The notes under the pieces: model-generated
What the model saw: the letters and a program-made list of their open reading frames with translations, nothing else
Told to the model about the DNA's origin: nothing
Databases searched by the model: none
NCBI GenBank assembly: GCA_024291935.2
Contig: CM044322.1
Coordinates: 20,521,405-20,585,404, forward strand
Source of the DNA: Okapia johnstoni
Taxonomy: Eukaryota > Chordata > Mammalia > Artiodactyla > Giraffidae
Direction: 5' to 3'
DNA: 64,000 bases
Shown here: in pieces, positions 22,306 through 34,830 of the stretch
Layout of the letters: the number at the start of each line of letters is the position of its first letter
How positions within the stretch are numbered: the first letter of the stretch is position 1
Program-made: the position numbers and the translations under genes

Positions 22306-23485
22306 GTATGTACTCTTGAACACTGCCTCTTCTGTGTATCTGTACCACAAATGTGTGTCTCTGATCTGGGTATACAGTGATAAGAGTGTATATTAAAAAG
22401 TAACACCCAGTCCTTTGCCTTAAGTTATAGTGTAGTTAGGAGACAAGGTTAAGTTGTGTGAGATGAAACGCCACAGCTCTCTTGAGTGATTCTAATTGTA
22501 CTCATTGTACTGCACCTTCTAAGCTCCTCTTGAGCAGGACTTGTGGACAGGCAGTTTTTCTTTATTCCCTTTCTTAAATTGAGACTCTCTGCTCTAACAG
22601 TTAACAGCTGTGGTATTTCACCTCCACAATACACTCAGTTGTGTGTTAGCTTATCCATATCCATTTGGTACATCTGTCTTGGAGACTAGCTCCTAAGCCT
22701 GCCCCAACTACTCTTTAACCCTGTAAAGTCATTTTAATCTGAGATGCTCTGCAGATCAAAGTTATGTTGCATATGCCATATAAATTAATATTATGATGCT
22801 GAGACCATTCCATTTGTCTAGAGATTTTCAATGATTTACTTTTTATGGGTAAAGTTTTATTCAACTCTTAACAATGAAACATAAAACTGTTACAATGGTA
22901 ATGAAACCTATAAAAGCACAGAGGGTAGTCTCTGGTAAAATATCCCTAAGGAGGATGATGATACCTTTGAGGACAAACTGAGGAAAGCTTTGGTTAATCA
23001 TTCACAAAGGTCCCCTCAGTATATTTAGGATGATCCCAGACTAGGGCCCTGAACCAGTCTTGTTTATAACTGGCTTGAAGCCTCTAATCAACATCAAAGT
23101 TAGAAACTCCAAGTATTTACAGAATCTGAAAAGTGTCCTCAAAGAAAGGTGAACTTATTTTTAACCCTTCTGGAGCAGATTGGCTACAGTAAGGCATCGA
23201 TGGCAGGATTATATTAGAATCATTTTAGAAGAATTTTTATTAAAGAAACCATTTTTAAAGGGATAGCTGTAGGAAAATCATATGTGATGATGCAGTACCT
23301 TGAAGCTAGCAGCAGAGGGGCTTCAGTACCACCCCTCTGCAGGAGTTGGGGGAACAAGGGCTTTCTGGAGCCCTGGGACAAACAAGGATTCTGGAGGGCT
23401 TCTGACTATAGCTGAGATCTCTAGAAACACAGTCTGTAGCAGCCTATAGCAACCCTTCAGGAGGGAAACTGGGGGAATTCTTTCC
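22306..23485. other. Low-copy sequence
   Basis: No repeat family and no frame with a recognisable domain is visible. The composition is unremarkable. Confidence 0.35.
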
Positions 23486-23690
23486 TCCCTCTATTCTTTC
23501 CTCATTGCTCCTGTTTGGCCAGACTCAACTGGAAGCCACAGGACAAGGGGACTCAGGTAACCTATGCAGGTTAGACTTGTGGGGAACAGAGCTGTGTGGT
23601 ACATTATCAAGATTGGATCATCATGGGAACAGCAAGGGTGGAAAGGCTTGCTTTATAGGAAGAATAGGCATGGGGAAAAGGTCAATGCCA
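23486..23690 (+). repeat. Possible old interspersed repeat, unclassified
   Basis: The run 'gctcctgtttggccagactc', 'aactggaagccacaggacaa' and 'atgcaggttagacttgtggg' resembles a phrase that recurs in mammalian genomes, but I cannot name the family. The small frames here (23505-23708 and 23564-23785) show no domain. Confidence 0.35.
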
Positions 23691-24225
23691 GGATTTTGGC
23701 CATCATAGCAGTGGAGATGATAGCTCTCAGCTCAAGTACCGTGAAAATCCTGGTGATGCACAAGTCCACTGGAAGCTCTTCTTAAGCAAAAACCAATTAT
23801 ATGGTTTTTCCTTCCTTCTTGGTTTTCTGAAAGTGTCAGGGCATGGCAGAAGGAAGGGAAGGGGAAAGAGAAGTAGGAGTCCTGGAAAGTTGGGCTCCAA
23901 ACCTAAGGAGAAGGCTTTTGATATTGTAATAATTATTGGTGTATAAATTTCACCATTAAGGATTTTACCTCTTTTACTTTCCCTTCAGACTTTAGGATTT
24001 CAAAGCTTTATTTTGTAATTTAGGGTAAAGGTGGGAAATGTTTCAGGATCATGGCAGGTATTTATAATGCTACCAACATGAAGCACCGTTTGCACGTGTA
24101 GTCTTCATCAGCTTCTCCTGAAAAGCTATGCTTGTCTTGCCAGTCTCTCAGAAAGGATTTAGAGTGATGAGAATCAGCAGAAGTGGCTGAGACTAGCCTT
24201 GACAAAGAAAGTGGTTTGGGACCAG

Positions 24226-24481
24226 AGAACTGATGCTGAAGCTGAAACTCCAATACTTTGCCACCTGATGTGAAGAACTGACTCATTTGGAAAGACCCTG
24301 ATGCTGGGAAAGATTGAAGGCAGGAAGAGAAGGGGATGGCAGAGGATGAGATGGTTGGATGGCATCACCGACTCGATGGACATGAGTTTGGGTAACTCCT
24401 GGAGTTGGCGATGGACAGGGAGGCCTGGCGTGCTGCAGTCCATGGGATCGCAAAAAGTTGGACACAGTTGTCTGAACTGAA
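24226..24481 (+). mobile_element. BovB 3'-end fragment
   Basis: This covers the last ~255 bases of BovB: 'gctgaagctgaaactcca', 'gatggcatcaccgactcg', 'atggacagggaggcctgg' and tail 'ttgtctgaactgaag'. It is 5'-truncated. Loose repeats of GTTTGRRACC on either side may be the target duplication. Confidence 0.88.
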
Positions 24482-24539
24482 GTTTGAACCGTAAAGCCGT
24501 AGTTTTTCAACCTTTCTTTCTTTTTTTTTTGCCACACAT

Positions 24540-27500
24540 AGTTGATTTTGCCTTGTATGCTTAACTGCCCAGGTTTATCTCTTCACTGTTTTTCTGTCTT
24601 AAGAATGCCATCTGACAAAGGTCCTTAAGGATTCTTAATTAAGAAATTTGTTGATGAATGCTAAGTTAATCATACCCTTCCATTCATGGTAAGTTTTTAT
24701 TGGTCCACATAAGGTTATTTATTTATTTATTCACTCCCTCCTACCCTATTTCCTTCTCCATGCCCATAGGTAGCCGTTCTAATGTGCATCTTTCTGTTGG
24801 ATGTACTCTTAAAATGTAAATTATTACTTTGTACACATGTATTTTAAACTTACATTAATGGTATTACGTTGTGTAAGTAGCTGCACTGCATTTTCAGATC
24901 CATCCATGGCATTATATGTATATAAACACTATTGCTTCTAACTTATTGCATGAAATGCATTCATCTGGGCAAAGAATATCATACTAATGATATTAGCCCC
25001 TTAATGAATAAATATCATATTACAGTTTGACTATCCACTGTCCTAATGATGGGCACTTGGATGACTTTCAATTGCTTACCATCTCAAACCATGCTTTCCT
25101 GAATGATCTTGCACAGAGATCATTCTACTATTCTATAATTAAATGATTATAACCATTAATTTATGGCTTTCTGATTGCTACAATTTTGAGCATGCCTTCA
25201 TATATTTGGTGGTCACTTAGGTTTTCCTTTCTGAGAATTGTGTATTCGTATTCTTTGCCATTTGCAAATTGATCTTCCTGTGTGTGTGTGTGTGTTTGTG
25301 TGTATTTTAATGTTGACTTGCAGAAATTCCTTATCTATTCCAGATGGAATTTTTTGGAGGGGTTTGAATTGTTGTATATATATTCTCCTAATTATTACCC
25401 TTTGTTGAATAGAAAAATATTTAATTTCATGTAAGACTTTTTTTGGTCATGATTTGTGCTTTGTAAGTTTTAAGAAATCTTTCTTTACACTTAGTCTGCA
25501 TAGATATTCTCCTACAGCTTTTTCTTAACTTTTATAAAGATACTATTTATATTGAAATCTTTAATCCATCTACTTTCCAGTTCTGTATGAGATATTAATC
25601 AGAGATCATTTGGGGTGCCATCTTGAGCACACATTAAGTTCTCACACATGCATGGTCCCTGTCTCTCAACTGCCATTGTTCTTCATGGAACGATGCGTTC
25701 CATTGTCCATATGTTGTTCTTGTGCCCGTATCACCCTGTTTTTATTGTTATGGTTTTATGACTACTTTTACTATCTGATAGAATAACTTTCTCCTTCTTG
25801 TCTTCTTTTTTTCAGAGTTGCCTTAGATATTTGTGCACCTTTAACTTTTCATATAAGATTTCAAATGTTTATAGAGCTTCTCAAAATTCCAGCTGATATT
25901 TTGAATGAGATTATATTGAATTTATAGATTAGTATGGGGGAGAACTGACATCTTTACGAATTAAAAGTCTATGGATTTTTATTATTGATCTTGTAACCTG
26001 TAGACGTGCTGAATTCTTTTTCATCTGTCTGCAAATAGTGAGTTTTTATTTCTTTTTCAGAATATCTTATTTCTCTTATGTCTTCATTTTATCCCTTATT
26101 GTGTTGGCTAGGACTTCTAGTATTATGTTAAGTTGTAGTGCTAATGGAGACTTCCTTTTTTTGCTCCCAGTTTTATAGCAAAAATACTTAAAATTCTCTA
26201 TTAAATGGAATGTTGCTATAGGTTATTATATTACTGTTAAAAAGTTGAAATTGGCTGGATTCCTTTTTGATAAGAATATTTTAAAGAATCTCATTATAAT
26301 GGAGATCAAATACTATTTCTACATCAATTGAGAGAATCATATTTTTATGTTTAAGTTTATTACTGCTGTGAATTACATTTATAGACTTCTTTGGGTTTTT
26401 TCTTCTTTCCAGTTTTGTCAAGATATAATTGACATACAGCACTATGTAAGTTTCAGATAAATGCATAACGATTTGATTTACATGTGTTCATGGAAGTCAA
26501 ATCTTTACCCATTATTGTGTGAAATGATTAGCATAATAATGGGTACCTAAGGAGCATCTATCATCTCATGTAGACACAAAATAAAGAAAAAGAAAACATA
26601 CTTTTTCTTGTGAAGGGAAATCTTAAGATTTGCTTTCTTACTTTCTTATGTAACACAGCAGTGTTACATTTATCATGTTGTACATTATATCCCTGATACT
26701 TATTTATCTAACTGAAAGTTTGTACCTTTTGACTACCTTTATCAAGTCTCCCTCCCTGACTTATGACTTGGCAATTTGATATTTCTATATGTTACATTTT
26801 TCTGATTATATACATTTCTCTGATTTTTGAAACCACTGTTTCAATACTGAAATGACCTATACATAATCATTTTTATTTCTTATGCAAAATTAAAAATAAC
26901 AGTTGAGAGAATAGTATAACCACCCCCTATATACCCCCCACCAAACTTCAGTAATTATTTACTCATAGTCTATGCCCTGTCTTCACATCCCTCAAACTGA
27001 TCATTTCAAGCAAATTCCAGACATTTTATTATTTCATTAAAATATTTCTCAAAGAAAAGATCTTTAAAACTGCATAATCACTGTATCATCATAATGCATT
27101 TATGTTTAATCATTTTGCTAAAATTTTAGATTTTTCTTCTACATTTCATATTAACTCTAATTTCTTACTATCTTAATTTAGTTTTAAAGAAAATATTGAT
27201 TATTATTGCCTCATGAAATTATCCTGGTGATTTTTGCTTTTCCTCTTCCTCTTGAAAAATTGGTACAATTTAGAAAATAGCTAGTTCTTATAATTTTGGC
27301 AGAATTCATCTCTAAAACAATCTGAATATGGGAAGTATAATTTTTATTGAAAGGGAAGTTTTTAGCTTCAACTTTGCCTTTTAAAAGTATTTATTTGCCT
27401 ATTGCTTTTCTCTTTTTCTTCTTGAACTAATTTTGGCATGTCATATTTTCTATTTTTTCTAGGTCTCAAGGTTATTAATATGTATGTGCTCACAATATCA

Positions 27501-27650
27501 TTTAAATCTGTTGTATTTGTAGTTATTTGCTATTTCCCCCTTATTTATTTGTATAATTCCTTTTTCTCTTTAATCTGTTTTACTGGTCTCTTTCCTGTGA
27601 TCTTTTCAAAGAGCCAGTTTGAACAACGAACAATATACATTACCAAGATG
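24540..27650 (-). mobile_element. Old L1 sequence in antisense, several decayed segments
   Basis: AT-rich sequence carries reverse-complement L1 phrases: 'tttatcccttattgtgttggc', 'gtgctaatggagacttcc' and 'atcaattgagagaatca' (ORF2). At 26400-26580 an L1 3' UTR follows ('aagatataattgacatacagc', 'gaaatgattagcataata', 'ctatcatctcatgt'). The block at 26880-27010 resembles another old L1-linked segment. Boundaries between individual insertions are uncertain and nothing is open. Confidence 0.6.
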
Positions 27651-27654
27651 CTAA

Positions 27655-29440
27655 AAAATTATTGAAGTATAGCTGATGTACAGTATTACGTTAGGTTCAG
27701 GTATACAACATATTGGTTTGACACCTAAATCCAATGCAAAATGATCATCTTAAATCTAGTAAACATTTGTCACCATGCAAAGTTCTTGCTGCTGCTAAGT
27801 CGCTTCAGTTGTGTCCAACTCTATGTGACCCCATACACGACAGCCTACCAGGCTCCGCTGTCCCTGGGATTCTCCAGGCAAGAATACTGGAGTGGGGAGC
27901 CATTTCCTTCTCCATTGCATGAATGAGAAAAGTGAAAGTGAAGTTGCTCAGTCGTGTCCGACTCTTCGCTACCGCATGGACTGCAGCCTACCAGGTTCCT
28001 CCATCCATAGGATTTTCCAGGCCAGAGTACTGGAGTGGGGTGCCATTGCCATCTCCGAAAGTTCTTGCAGTATTGTTTATACGTTCCTAATGTTGTATAT
28101 TACCTGCCCATGTATCTCTTAATTCTCTTCACCTATTTCACCCCATTCTTGCCCCTTCGCTCACCCCGTTGCAACTACCAGCCTGTTCTCTATATCTAAG
28201 AATATGTTTTGCTTTATTTGCTTATTTGATTTGGTTTTTTATATTCCATGTATAACTGAAATCATATAGTATTTGTCTTCTCTATCTGACTTATTTAACT
28301 TAGCATAATACTGTTTGGATTTGTCCAAGATGTCCCAAATGACAAGCTTTCATTTTTAATGGCTGAGTAATATTCCATTCTGTTTAGATACATACATCTT
28401 CTTTATCTACTTGTCTATTGGTGGACAGTTTCCACAATATGGATATTGTAAATGCTGCAATAAGCATAGGGATGCATACGTATGAATTATTTTTGTTTTC
28501 TTTGGGTTAATACTCAGAAGTGGAATTTCTGGATTGTATGGTAGCTCTTGTTTTAATTTTTTGAAGAACCTCAATAGGGTTTTCAATAGTGGCTCTTCCA
28601 ATTTGCATTACCATTAGCAATGCATAATGGTTCCCTTTTCTCCACATCTTCACCAACACCTGTTATTTATTGTCTTTTTGATAATAGTCATTCTAAGAGG
28701 TTTTAGGCACTATATCATTGTTGTTTTGATGTGTGTTTCCCTGATGATTAGCCCTGGGGAGCATCTTTTCATTTGCCTCTGTTGGCCCTCCATATCTCTT
28801 CTTAAAAAATACAAGTTCTCAAGTCGTCTTCTTTTAATTGGATTCCTTTTTTTATACTGAGTTGTTTGAGTTCTTTATTTTGCACATTAACCTCTTATCT
28901 GATGTGTCATTGGCAAATATCTTCTCCTATTCAGTAGGTTGTCATTTCATTTTATTGATGGTTTCTTTTCACTGTGCAAAAGGCTTTTAGGTTGTCCCAT
29001 TCGTTTATTTTTGTTTTGTTGTCCTGCCTGAAGAGACAAATCCAAAAAAAATATATTGTTAAGATTGATAAAAAGTTTACTGCCTTTTTCTTCTAGAAGG
29101 TCTATAGAGTCAAGTCTATAATATATAATAAGTTTTGAGTTTGTTTTTGTATATGGTATAAGAAAGTTTTCCAGTTTCCTTCAGGCTGTCTTTTATCCAT
29201 TGTATATTGTTGCTCCTGTGTCAGATTAATTGACCATATGTGCATGGGTTTATTTCTGGACTCTACATTCTGTTACATTGATCTGTTTTTGTGCCAGTAA
29301 TACATTGCTTTGAAAATTATAGCTTTGTAGTATGATTTGAAATCGAGAATGTGATATTGTCAGCTTCGTTCTTTCTCAAGATTGCTTTGCCTATTTGGTC
29401 TTTTGTGATTCCTTGCAAACTATAGGAATATTTCTTCTAG
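27655..29440 (-). mobile_element. L1 LINE, 3' UTR and ORF2 end in antisense
   Basis: It begins with 'gaagtatagctgatgtacag' (3' end) and continues through 'taatggctgagtaatattcc', 'gggttaatactcagaagtgg', 'ggttcccttttctccacatc' and 'attgctttgcctatttgg'. It is more diverged than the L1 at 11246-14928, so probably older. It is interrupted by a Bov-A2. Confidence 0.8.
27790..28057 (-). mobile_element. Bov-A2 SINE (dimer) with perfect 11-bp target duplication
   Basis: Two Bov-A monomers in a row, each with 'caggcaagaatactggag' or a close variant on the plus strand, are preceded by a GCT-repeat tail. Exact repeats of AAAGTTCTTGC at 27779-27789 and 28058-28068 flank it. The host L1 phrase is continuous if the insert is removed. 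Confidence 0.93.
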
Positions 29441-29964
29441 TTCTTGGTATGCTTGTGTTACTTTCTATTTTTTGTATATCTATTACAGATTTTTGATTTG
29501 TGGTTACTATGGTGTCCATATAAGCTTGCCAGGTGGTGCTAGTGGTAAAGAGCCCACCTGCCAATTCAGGAGATATAAGAGACGCCAGTTTGTTTCCTGG
29601 GTCAGGAAGATCCCCTGGAGGAGGAAATGGCAATCCATTCCAGTATTCTTGCCTAGAGAATCCTGTGGACAGAGGAGCCTCGATGGCTACAGTCCATGGG
29701 GTTGCAGAGAGTTGAACATGACTGAAGTGACTGAGTACATGTGGGATTTATATATGTTGACCTATAACAATATCTATTTGTTTTAGGACACAGTAGTCAT
29801 TTAATTTCAAGCACATTCTAAAAGACCTATCTCTGTTTAAGTTCTCATTTTGTTCCTCCATTCTGGAGTTTGGTGAGTACTTTTATGAACATTGCTTTGA
29901 ACTCTTCATCTGGAAGATTGCTTATCTCTGTTTCATTTAGTTCTTTTTCTGCACTTTGTCTTGT
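29441..29964. other. AT-rich sequence with one SINE, probably old repeat
   Basis: The flanks of the SINE ('tttgatttgtggttactatgg', 'gaactcttcatctggaagatt') resemble old interspersed repeats but I cannot assign them. No gene is visible. Confidence 0.3.
29524..29738 (+). mobile_element. Bov-tA SINE
   Basis: Head 'gcttgccaggtggtgctagt', core 'ccattccagtattcttgcc' and BovB-type tail 'ttgcagagagttgaacatga'. I see no clear target duplication. Confidence 0.9.
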
Positions 29965-31352
29965 GTGAGAAATAGATTTAAGTGACTAGATCTGATAGAG
30001 TGCCTGATGAACTATGGATGGAGGTTTGTGACATTGTACAGGAGACAGGGATCAAGATAATCCCCCCAAAAAAGAAATGCAAAATAGCAAAATGGCTGTC
30101 TGAGGAGGCCTTAAAAATAGCTGTGAAAAGAAAGGAAATGAAAAGCAAAGGAGAAAAGGAAAGATATACACATTTGAATGCAGAGTTCCAAAGAATAACA
30201 AGGAGAGATAAGAAAGCCTTCCTCAGTGATCAGTGCAAAGAAATAGAGGAAAATCGTAGGATGGGAAAGACTAGCGATCTCTTCAAGAAAATTAGAGATA
30301 CCAAGGAAACATTTCATGCAAAGATGGGCTCAGTAAAGGCCAGAAATTGTATGGACCTAACAGAAGCAGAGGATATTAAGAAGAGGTGGAAAGAATACAC
30401 TGAAGAACTGTACGAAAAAGATCTTCACGACCCAGATAATCACAGTGGTGTGATCACTCACCTAGAGCCAGACATCCTGGAATGTGAAGTCCAGTGGGCC
30501 TTAGAAAGCATCACTACGAACAAAGCTAGTGGAGGTGATGGAATTCCAGTTGAGCTATTTCAAATCCTCAAAGATGATGCTGTGAAAGTGCTGCACTCAA
30601 CATGCCAGCAAATTTGAAAAACTCAGCAGTGGCCACAGGACTGGAAAAAGTCAGTTTTCATTCCAATCCCAAAGAAAGGCAATGCCAAAGAATGCTCAAA
30701 CTACCACACAATTGCACTCATCTCACAAGCTAGCAAAGTAATGCTCAAACTTCTCCAAGCCCGGCTTCAACAATACGTGAACCGTGAACTTCTAGATGTT
30801 TAAGCTGGATTTCGAAAAGACAGAGGAACCAGAGATCAAATTGCCAACAGCTGCTGGATCATTGAAAAAGCAAGAGAGTTCCAGAAAAACATCTATTTCT
30901 GCTTTATTGACTATGCCAAAGCCTTTGACTGTGTGGATCACAATAAACTGTGGAAAATTCTGAAAGAGATGGGAATGCCAGACCACCTGACCTGCCTCTT
31001 AAGAAATCTGTATGCAGGTCAGGAAGCAACAGTTAGAACTGGACATGGAACAACAGACTGGTTCCAAATAAGAAAAGGAGTACATCAACACTGTATATTG
31101 TCACTCTGCTTATTTAACTTATATGCAGAGTATATCATGCAAAATCCTGGGCTGGATGAAGCACAAGTGGAATCAAGATTGCCAGGAGAAATATCAATAA
31201 CCTCAAATGATACCACCCTTATAGCAGGAAGTGAAGAAGAACTAGAGAGCCTCTTGATGAAAGTGAAAGAGGAGAGTAAAAAAGTTGGCTTAAAGCTCAA
31301 CATTCAGAAAATTAAGATCATGGCATCCGGTCCCATCACTTCAGGGCAAATA
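29965..31352 (+). mobile_element. BovB LINE, truncated at both ends
   Basis: The element enters BovB at 'gtgagaaatagatttaag', upstream of the reverse transcriptase domain, and stops at 'cccatcacttcagggcaaat'. It lacks the whole 3' end and tail. That is unusual for a target-primed insertion, which normally keeps the 3' end. Later deletion or rearrangement is likely. Confidence 0.92.
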
Positions 31353-31376
31353 CTCCTCCCACCTGTGGACTGTTGA
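29982..31376 (+). pseudogene. Broken BovB reverse transcriptase frame
   Basis: Two open pieces survive. Residues encoded by 29982-30617 cover the linker before the RT domain (ELWMEVCDIVQETG ... TEELYEKDLHDPDNH ... NKASGGDGIPVELFQILKDDAVKVLHSTCQQI). Those by 30933-31376 cover part of the palm (LLRNLYAGQEATVRTGHGTT ... LSLCLFNLYAEYI). Between them, 'ggatcaatatttag'-like drift and an in-frame stop near 30616 and another near 30800 break the frame. The catalytic YADD of RTE reverse transcriptases is missing: the expected position (about 31205) encodes SNDTTL because roughly nine bases are lost. A one-base deletion near 31167 shifts the frame upstream of this. The enzyme would have served target-primed reverse transcription; this copy cannot. 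Confidence 0.88.
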
Positions 31377-32238
31377 GTTGAGGGTATGAAACTAGCCAGA
31401 CTGCAACTGCCCTCCTCTCTGTTTCAACGTGGACTTTTCTTTTTTACTTTTAGATGTGAAAATCTTTTCTTCTAGTCTGTAGGTCATTCTCGAGATGGTT
31501 GCTCCATATGTAGTAGTTTTGGTGTGTCCATGAGAATAGAGAAGCCAAGATCTTTCTGCTCTGTCCTTTTGTCCTCCTCCCCGATATATTGAGCTATGTT
31601 TATTTTGTCTATCTCTTGAAGCATGTCTATTTTTTTTTTCTTATTTGAATATCCTCCAAGAGTGTTTAAGTGGGGGATTTTTCCATGTGAAACCTCCTGA
31701 AGTCTTATATAGTTGTAACGGTTTTTGTTGCGTCCTCATATTTGAACTCTAATTTTCTAGGTTTGAAAGTGTTTTCCTTTCAGTGCTTGAAAATTATACT
31801 CTATCTTCATAAAATATTCCATTTTCATCTGTTTTCAGTGTTCTTGAAAATTTTAGTATTAGCCTGATTTTGGGTATTTAGAATGATTTTTACCTTCCAT
31901 TTAATATATTTTTCTTTTCTTTAATATTCTTTAATTTTAATATAATGTGACCAAGTGTGGTTTTTTTTTCCTTATCTGTTCTATTTGGTTCTCTAAGAGT
32001 CTTTTCATTCTGAAGAATTCTATCATTCATGAAACCTGGAATATTTATCTTCATTATTTCTTTAAGTAGTTTCTCCTTTCCATTTCTCCACGCTGTTTCT
32101 CTGAGATCCTATTATCCTTCGTATTTCTCAGCTTTAAATTTTTTCTCTATAATTTCTGCCTGTTCTTAAACAATATTTATATGGACATTTTTAAAGTCTT
32201 TATTGAACTTGTTACAATATTGTTTCTGTTTTGTGTAT
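31353..32238. other. AT-rich sequence, probably decayed repeat
   Basis: Phrases such as 'gttctctaagagtcttttc' and 'tctgagatcctattatcc' suggest old antisense L1 or ERV-like sequence but I cannot place them. No gene is visible. Confidence 0.3.
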
Positions 32239-32352
32239 TGATTTTTTGACCGTGAGACATGTGGGATCTTAGTTCTCTGACCAGAAATCAAACCCACACC
32301 CTCTGCATTGAAAGGCGAAGTCTTAACCTCTGGATCTCCAGGGAAGTCCCAC
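32239..32352 (-). mobile_element. CHR-type tRNA-Glu SINE
   Basis: On the minus strand it starts 'gtgggacttccctggagatc' and runs through 'gttaagacttcgcc' to 'ctaagatcccacatgtctc'. The element belongs to the tRNA-only SINE class seen also at 10675-10804. Confidence 0.75.
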
Positions 32353-32990
32353 TACTCTTTCCTATTGCTTTTAGGAAATATTTCTCACTTTGACCCTCCA
32401 ATTCAGTATTTCTTTCTTTAGCTCAATTCCATCCTATTATTTTTTTCATTTCAGCTATATATTTTGCGTCATATCTTTCTTGGTTGCTTTTAAGATTTCC
32501 CACTCTTGCTTTATTGATAGCTCCCCACATCTCCTTAAGCATAGTTATAGTAATGTTGTGGTCTTCTATTTGTTCAAAAGATTCTGCTTCAGATAGTGTA
32601 AACTGTCTGTTTTTGTCTTTCTTTACTGGATCTTAGCTATTCAGCTTTGTAAGCTCATGCTCTACTGCGGATATCAGCTATGTTTGTTGGGAAAGGCCAA
32701 GTATTAGATTCTGGTCTCCATCTAGTTAGATATGTTTAAAATAATGAGATATGTTGAGCCCCAGGGCATAATACCATAGGAGCCATAACGAATTTTGTGT
32801 CATTCCCTTTCACTGACTCTCCCCTGGGCAGAGTTTCTCCTCTAAAATGAATTACTGGGGAGAAGCAGCACTGAGCTGAGTCAGTCTCCACTCCACAGTT
32901 TGTAATTCTTGCAGGCATGGGGGTTTGCAGGAGGAGTGGGGATCCGGATACTGAAGGGCAGGGCTGCTGCTGATAATTAAGCAGGTAGCC
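32353..32990. other. Low-copy sequence
   Basis: AT-rich on the left, more balanced on the right. I see no recognisable element and no gene. Confidence 0.35.
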
Positions 32991-33003
32991 CCCGCTATAG
33001 GAG

Positions 33004-33223
33004 GCTTCCCTGGTGGCTCAGACGCTTAACTGTCTGCCTGCAATGTGGGAGACACGGGTTTGGGAAGATCCTCTGGAGAAGGGAAATGGCAACCCACCCC
33101 AGTACCCTTGCCTGGAAAATCCCATGGACAGAGGAGCCTTGTATGCCAAAGTCCATGGAGTCGCAAAGAGTCGGACATGACTGAGTGACTTCACTTTCCT
33201 ACTTTCCTTTTTACCCACTATAG
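33004..33223 (+). mobile_element. Bov-tA SINE with 13-bp target duplication
   Basis: Head 'gcttccctggtggctcagac' and tail 'tcgcaaagagtcggacatga' then a pyrimidine-rich end. Repeats CCCRCTATAGGAG at 32991-33003 and 33224-33236 differ at one base. The expected 'ggttcgatcc' of the head is shortened to 'gggtttggg', a small deletion of the B-box region. Confidence 0.93.
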
Positions 33224-33236
33224 GAGAGAGGGGACA

Positions 33237-33612
33237 GGCACTGCCATACACCTTCTCTCCCAAGCTGTTTGCCCTGCTATGAGGCCTGCCCATCTGGAGG
33301 CAGGAGTGCCTTTTCCTAATGTTCACAGTGTTACCACATGTTCTGTCAGTGGCCTTTCAAGAGTTCCTGGTCAGCTGCACCTGCTTTCAGCCTCTCCTCA
33401 CCCCAGTATCCACCTGCACTTCCTTGACTTTACTGCCAGCACCAGTGATCTGGAATGTAAAAGGATTTATGCAGGGAAATAGTTGGTGAAAATTGTCTCT
33501 GAACAATGAAGGGTGGAAGTCAAGAGTGGTAGTAAAAAGCTTTTCCCCAATATACCTTCTCACTGCTACCTCTCATAGCCTTTTGTCTTTAATTGTAATA
33601 CTCCCCACATAT
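33237..33612. other. Low-copy sequence
   Basis: No recognisable element. The small frame 33279-33482 has no domain. Confidence 0.35.
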
Positions 33613-33623
33613 AGTTCGAATGA

Positions 33624-33851
33624 GCTTCCCAGGTGGTTCTGGTGGTAAAGAACCTGCCTGCTAATGCAGGAGACATAAGAGATGTGGGTTCGATCCCTGA
33701 GTTGGGAAGATCCTCTGGAGGAGGACATGGCAACCCACTCCAGTATTCTTGCTTGGAGAATCCCATGGGTAGAGAAGCCTGGCAGGCTACAGTTCATAGG
33801 GTTGCAAAGAGTCAGACACGATTGAGGTGACTTAGCACGCACACACACACC
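33624..33851 (+). mobile_element. Bov-tA SINE
   Basis: Head 'gcttcccaggtggttctggt', intact 'ggttcgatccctga', core and BovB-type tail, ending in a CA run. Flanking AGTTCRAA words (33613-33620 and 33852-33859) fit a short target duplication. Confidence 0.92.
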
Positions 33852-34145
33852 AGTTCAAAACATCCTTCAGTCTCCTATGAGAGTTACATGCTTTTTATTA
33901 GCTCCAAAGATTCAAATTTCCCTCCTACTTCTTCATATACTCCAGGACTGAATTTGAAGGAGGAGTCAACAGGTACTAACTCTTTATTTTCATTAGATCT
34001 AGAAGCTTAAATGTATATCTTTAAACATACTACTTTTCTTGACTTCTGTTTTGGAAATAATTGTTTTGACCTATTTCTTGAAGACCTTTAAGGCAAATGA
34101 AAGAGAACTTGGATGTCCCCAAATGAGGGTTGGTTGCTACATTAT

Positions 34146-34614
34146 CAGAGTTCTCCAAAGAACTAGAAGTAGATATTTATAGAAAAAGGTTTATTGTGAG
34201 GAACTGGCTCATGCGATTATGGAGGCTGAGAAATCCTACCATCTGCTGTTTGCAAGCTAGAGACCCTGGAAACTTGGGGTGTAATTCCTATTTAAGCCTG
34301 ATACCCTGACAACTGAGGGAACCAATGTGTAAACCCCAGTGCAAGGACAGGAAAAGACTGATGTCTCAGCTTAAGCAAGCAAACAGGAAGGAAAAGGAGT
34401 AAATTCCTCCTCCTTTCACCTTTTTGTTTTACCCAGACCCTGAACAGGTTGGATAAAGCCCACCCTCACCAAGGAGGGCCATTTACTTTACTGAGCCCAT
34501 CAGCTCAAATCCTAATCTCATCCAGAGCCACACTCACAGACACACCCAGAAATAATAATCAATTTGGGTGCTCTTTGGTTCAATCAAATTTACACATAAA
34601 ATTAATCACCATAG
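34146..34614 (-). mobile_element. Solo LTR of an old ERVL-type retrovirus (MLT2-like)
   Basis: On the minus strand it starts near 'tatggtgattaattttatgt', contains 'atttctgggtgtgtctgtga' and 'ctccataatcgcatgagcc', and ends near 'ctttggagaactctg'. This order matches an LTR class common in placental mammals. No internal retroviral genes are present, so it is a solo LTR. The family name is from memory and tentative. Confidence 0.55.
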
Positions 34615-34675
34615 TTGGGAATCAGGTAAAGAAGAAAAGATAGCACTGCCCAGAAGACAAGACTCAGAAGACCAT

Positions 34676-34830
34676 GACTGCATCCTTATTCAATCAGTTA
34701 CCCTCTCTATCCTCAAGTTTCCTTGCCTGTAAATTGGGAATAAGAATAAATGTCCCGTTTTCATCCCATGGTTATTTTGCTGCTCAATAGGATAGTATCT
34801 GTGGAAGGCAGTCTGCACTACCGAGGGAAA
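34676..34830 (+). mobile_element. MIR SINE
   Basis: 'cagttaccctctctatcctc', 'aagtttccttgcctgtaaa' and 'ttgggaataagaataaatg' are the MIR core in sense orientation, followed by a decayed 3' part. Confidence 0.8.
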
